From Epiperipatus broadwayi (lineage: Eukaryota; Onychophora; Udeonychophora; Euonychophora; Peripatidae): a DNA stretch of 64,000 nucleotides. Below the pieces are notes generated by a model. It saw only the letters and a program-made list of their open reading frames with translations, had not been told where the DNA came from and searched no databases. Below, piece by piece: positions 60,470 through 64,000 of the stretch (positions are counted from its first letter, which is position 1; each line of letters begins with the position of its first letter). The stretch spans positions 1,225,291 through 1,289,290 of the forward strand of contig JAQFVV010000276.1 in assembly GCA_028023455.1 (NCBI GenBank), read 5' to 3'. The translations under genes and the position numbers were made by a program.

Positions 60470-63400
60470 ATGCTAGTATCAATTACTGAAGTTAATGTCA
60501 GAGGGATAAACCTCACCCCATAAAATGTTTGCCATTACCAGCTGGATTGGCAATTCACACCACATATTCTTTTTTTTACAGAAACCAAATGCTCAGTAAA
60601 TTCTCCTTTTAAACCTGAGCAGCATCTTGCCAAGTTTGAATATACCAGATTTTTCACATCAAACTATTCAGCTGCAGGAATAGGAGTACTCATCAATAGG
60701 AATTCTCCATTCCAATCTTTCAACATCTTATATATTGATCAACACATGATTATCATCACTCTTCATAATGCAGCATGCACAATAAATATTATAGCATTAT
60801 ACTTATATAATCAACCAATACTCATACACCAGCTTATTAACATAATTAATTTAACACTAGCAACAAATCCACAACCCATAATTATCTTGGGTGACTTTAA
60901 TATGTCATACCAAGACTTTACAATGAAATATCTTCATAAAATTAACAAAAGGCTAATGAGCTCAGAAGGTTTCTTTTCATCAAATACAATATCATTTTTC
61001 ACTAAAAATCATTCATCACTAATAGATCTACTCTTTTACTCTCCCTGAATTGCACTTTATAATTACACCCTCCCTAAACCCAGTAGCTTTTTCTGACCAT
61101 CATGCCCTTAATGTCGTATTAAATTTAGATATGCAGATACACTCAACACTTTTACTGAATAATACCACCCATTTATTATTAAAAACAAATGCTCCTGAAG
61201 CCATAATCTCTAATGCATACATTTATTTTAAAAAAATTGACATACTTTCACTCCAACCAACAGAAGCTTGGTTTTCCTTCATTAATATTTTAGCTTCTAA
61301 CATCAAACATTATACTGCAAGAAATCCTTCTCCTACTGCACTTAGCAAAAATTAGATATACTGCATATGAAGCTAAAAAGCACACCTACCAGCTCAAATT
61401 CAGTTAATACCATAATGTTACTAAAGCAAGAGTTCAAACAGACACAACTTTCACTAGCTAATTATCTTTCTATTAAAAAGCCAAAATTTTCTTAAAAAAC
61501 ACCCATGACTGGTCAAGGGCATATATCAAATGGGCATTAGGCTATAACTCTAATATAACCACACCCTCATCCATATTAATAAATGATAAAATGATTACCG
61601 GAATAAATATGCTTCCACCAATTAAACAATATTTTAAAACTAAATTTCAAAAGCTACCTATGCCAATTCTCGCTCCACTTTATTTTGGTATGTCACAAAC
61701 TATCCTTAATATATCTAAAGAAGACATTACAAATAAATTAAAAACTATTCCAAACAACTCGCATCCAGGAACACATGCCATTCCGAAATTTTTGCTTGAA
61801 CACCTTAGCCACTTTACTATTCCCATAATTTACAATATGCTACATTACTTGTCAAATCAAATTCATAGTATAGAACTACTCTATCCTGTCTCACTAGTGC
61901 CCTCTAAAAAAACCTTTACTACTCTCCCCTCTCAATAATCTTAGACCTATATCTATGTCCCCACTAATCATTAAAATAATAGAATCCATTATTAAAGATA
62001 AAATCCAGCCTCTTATATTACCTACTCTATCTAAATTTCAGTTAGCCAAAAAAGGCTCATCCATCCCCGAGTCTCATGTCTTATTTAGGGCACTAACTGA
62101 TGACATTCACCACCATAGAAAAGCTGCACCTATTGCAGTACAATTAGATATTGAAGCTGCCTTTGATTCTGTGCCTATTGAAAAACTCTTAGAAGTGCTT
62201 GGTAGTCATGGAATCCCGATTCCAATTATGTATATTTTAGCTAATCTCTTTATAAATAGAAACATACACATCACCTTAAATGGAAAAATGTCATCAGAAT
62301 TCACTCCCACATAATTCAATTCCCCAAGGTTCACCCCTTAGTGCCCTCCTCTTCATCACCTACATTACTCCCCTCTTACTTCAAATTGAAACTGAACTAC
62401 CAGGAATACAAATAATTTTTTTTAAACCGTACAATTAATCATATTTCATTCATGGATGACATAACTGTTTTTCTTCCCTCACAGAAATTGTTACCAAAAC
62501 TACATAACATATTAAAAAAATACACAAAAGATTATACTCTAAAATTCAATCCTGAAAAAATGGCCACATGGTCCATACTTACTGGCACTCCAATTAAAAC
62601 AAAAGTTGAAACCCGACCTCATAACTTTCTGGGAATACCCTTCCATCAATCAGTAAATATAATGAGAATAAATATACAAAATCAATTAATCATTTCTATA
62701 CAAAAAATTATTAATTCTCTAACTAAAGCTTATCTTTCAATACACAGCAAGATATCTCTAATTAACATGCTAATCTATCCAAAAATTAATTTCTATTCAC
62801 CCACCATTAAATTCACAACCTCATTCATTAAGAAAATCAATTCTCTATGTACTAAATTGATCTGGAACCAGAAGACAATTTCTATTAGTATTAATAAACT
62901 CCAAAAGCATTTAAAATTTAATGGCTTATCTTTGCATTCAATAAATACCTTTTATTATCAAAAATCCTATAATACACTATTTAAAATCTGCACTAACCTT
63001 TCAGAATTTTCAGGTTTCATTCCAATATCTCCTACTGACACACCTCCACCTATTAACAATAAGTTCATTAATAACCTAATTCAACACTTATGTCAATACA
63101 AATTACCAGATAATATGTTTACAGCAAAAATTAAGTACTGGGATGCATATCAAAATATGACTAACCTAGATCTGCTTCAAACACCAGATAGTACACTTAA
63201 ACTAACAAACAAATCTTTAATACAAAAATTTAAATTTTGGTATTTAGAACCTAAATACTTAGACTTCCTCATCAAAATTAACATGGATGCATTGCCAGCA
63301 AGTGAATTTCTTTTCAATAAGAGGAAATATACTAACATTCAACCTATATGTCCCTTATGTGGTAGGGAGGATGAAACAATGCAACATTTTTTATATCACT

Positions 63401-63705
63401 GCAATGCCTTACATATATATAGACAACTGATATCCACACTCATTTATAATTCTAAACCAATATGTGACATCTTAATAGAAAATATTCAAAAAAGATCGGA
63501 AGAGCGTCGTGTAAGGCTGTCCATCTTTATCATTTTTACTCTCTGGTTCTTAAGATGTCACTTTGTTTTTAATCCAACATCACGAAAATATAAATCTCTT
63601 TTTGAAAATAAAATCCTAAAAATTAAAATGAGAGATCATTCTTTGGCCCCTTCGGATATAGTCAATGCCACCTGGAGCCTCATAAAATTATCTCCACAAT
63701 CATAA
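60470..63705 (+). pseudogene. LINE ORF2: APE endonuclease, RT, C-terminal Cys/His domain
   Basis: MLVSITEVNVRGINLTP starts the endonuclease. FFFTETKCS holds the catalytic Glu, ILGDFNMSYQDF (about 60895) the GDFN block, SLIDLLFYS and AFSDHHALNVV (about 61095) the SDH block. The RT has IKIIESIIKDKIQPL, VQLDIEAAFDSVP (motif A, about 62145), QGSPLSALLF (about 62330) and FMDDITVFLPS (motif C, about 62450). A 417-codon open stretch (62452-63705) covers thumb and the Cys/His motif CPLCGREDETMQHFLYHC (63352-63405), ending at SPQS. Five or so frameshifts or stops lie upstream of 62452. Adapter-like bases occur at 63493-63513. Confidence 0.88.
63493..63513 (+). other. Illumina adapter sequence in the assembly
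   Basis: AGATCGGAAGAGCGTCGTGT plus one A equals the reverse complement of the 3' end of the Illumina universal adapter over 21 nt; the match stops at the next base. It is in frame and translates as RSEERRV, a peptide known as an adapter artefact in protein databases. The aligned LINE copies have unrelated residues here (GNSPAIR and similar). Confidence 0.85.
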
Positions 63706-63955
63706 CTCTTAAACAAAATCAGCAATGGACTAAAAAAACTTACAACCATCAATGAATAGCTTACTCATTAATTTACATGCCCCAATTTTATTTTCTTCTC
63801 TTTATGATTCATGTAATATTTGTTTACTATTTATATATATATATATAAAAATTATTATGTAAAATTTTTTTTAACATGTAATCAGAATATAGAAATTATG
63901 TAACATTTTTAATTTGTAATAACAATATAGACATAATAATAAAAACTTTTAAAAC
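63706..63955 (+). other. LINE 3' untranslated region
   Basis: AT-rich, with a short (AT)n at 63831-63846 and AATAAAAACTTTTAAAAC before the tail. The AATAAA is placed as in the 33.8- and 39.3-kb copies. Confidence 0.7.

Positions 63956-64000
<45 letters not shown>
63956..64000. repeat. (TAG)n tail of LINE, cut by the window end
   Basis: About 15 TAG units reach the last base of the window. The other copies end in AAT units, so the tail sequence varies between copies. Confidence 0.9.

Larger units (their letters stand above)
57876..64000 (+). mobile_element. Most complete LINE (CCHC/APE/RT family), tail cut by window end
   Basis: The 5' end starts at the microsatellite with AGATGGCCACCATG, then a ~200-bp 5' UTR, ORF1 (58078-59940), a ~530-bp inter-ORF region, ORF2 (60470-63705) and a 250-bp 3' UTR. 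The 3' UTR ends ATAATAAAAACTTTTAAAAC and a (TAG)n tail runs off the window. Both ORFs have few breaks, so this is the youngest copy. Clade: APE-type, with a Cys/His motif at the C terminus and no RNase H seen; not assigned further. Confidence 0.88.

Overview
The window is A+T-rich eukaryotic DNA (roughly three quarters A+T by eye) and almost certainly comes from an invertebrate animal. The evidence is the content: Penelope-like elements (PLEs) with GIY-YIG domains, an RTE/BovB-type LINE, a CCHC-Gag/APE/RT LINE family with trinucleotide-repeat tails, tRNA-derived SINEs, hammerhead-ribozyme repeats and very long (AAT)n microsatellites. The species cannot be named. I find no host protein gene I would defend. 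The best exon-like island is at 16.15-16.3 kb, and a promoter-like segment lies at 8.93-8.97 kb. Nearly everything recognisable is a dead or dying retroelement.

Layout. 1-18 kb: mostly featureless AT-rich DNA, with a PLE terminal-repeat fragment (2.0 kb), a hammerhead repeat (4.9-5.2 kb), a PLE with inverted terminal repeats (6.9-8.3 kb), an inverted-repeat unit holding a core promoter (8.8-9.3 kb) and a SINE (17.6 kb). 18.5-21.0 kb: a PLE palindrome interrupted by a 353-bp hammerhead foldback with its own 12-bp target-site duplication (TSD). 21.05-24.9 kb: a minus-strand LINE with an internal deletion and a long (AAT)/(AGT) tail. 27.9-40.4 kb: a head-to-tail train of retroelements joined by (AAT)n microsatellites: RTE LINE (carrying a 543-bp foldback with a 13-bp TSD), 5'-truncated LINE, longer LINE copy, then a PLE foldback. 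41-48 kb: hammerhead-repeat fragments, a second SINE, a minus-strand RTE fragment, a tandem hammerhead cluster (44.0-45.5 kb) and a 411-bp-period dimer with two hammerhead cores plus an inverted copy (46.3-47.25 kb). 49.8-51.2 kb: a PLE with inverted repeats and a 16-bp TSD. 56.4-57.7 kb: a PLE with an intact YVDD motif. 57.8-64.0 kb: the most complete LINE of the window, ending in (TAG)n at the window edge.

How the parts fit. The PLEs supply RT and GIY-YIG endonuclease. The hammerhead repeats have the size, tandem arrangement and ribozyme cores known for animal retrozymes and PLE terminal repeats, so they are plausible PLE passengers. The LINE family begins next to, and ends in, trinucleotide repeats, which suggests a preference for microsatellite targets. 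The strongest candidate for an undescribed system is the hammerhead family at 46.3-47.25 kb, predicted to give a 411-nt (circular) RNA. A relative at 5.0 kb shows a compensatory base-pair change in stem I.

One technical warning: positions 63493-63513 match an Illumina adapter exactly over 21 nt inside the last LINE ORF2, so the assembly is probably wrong there.
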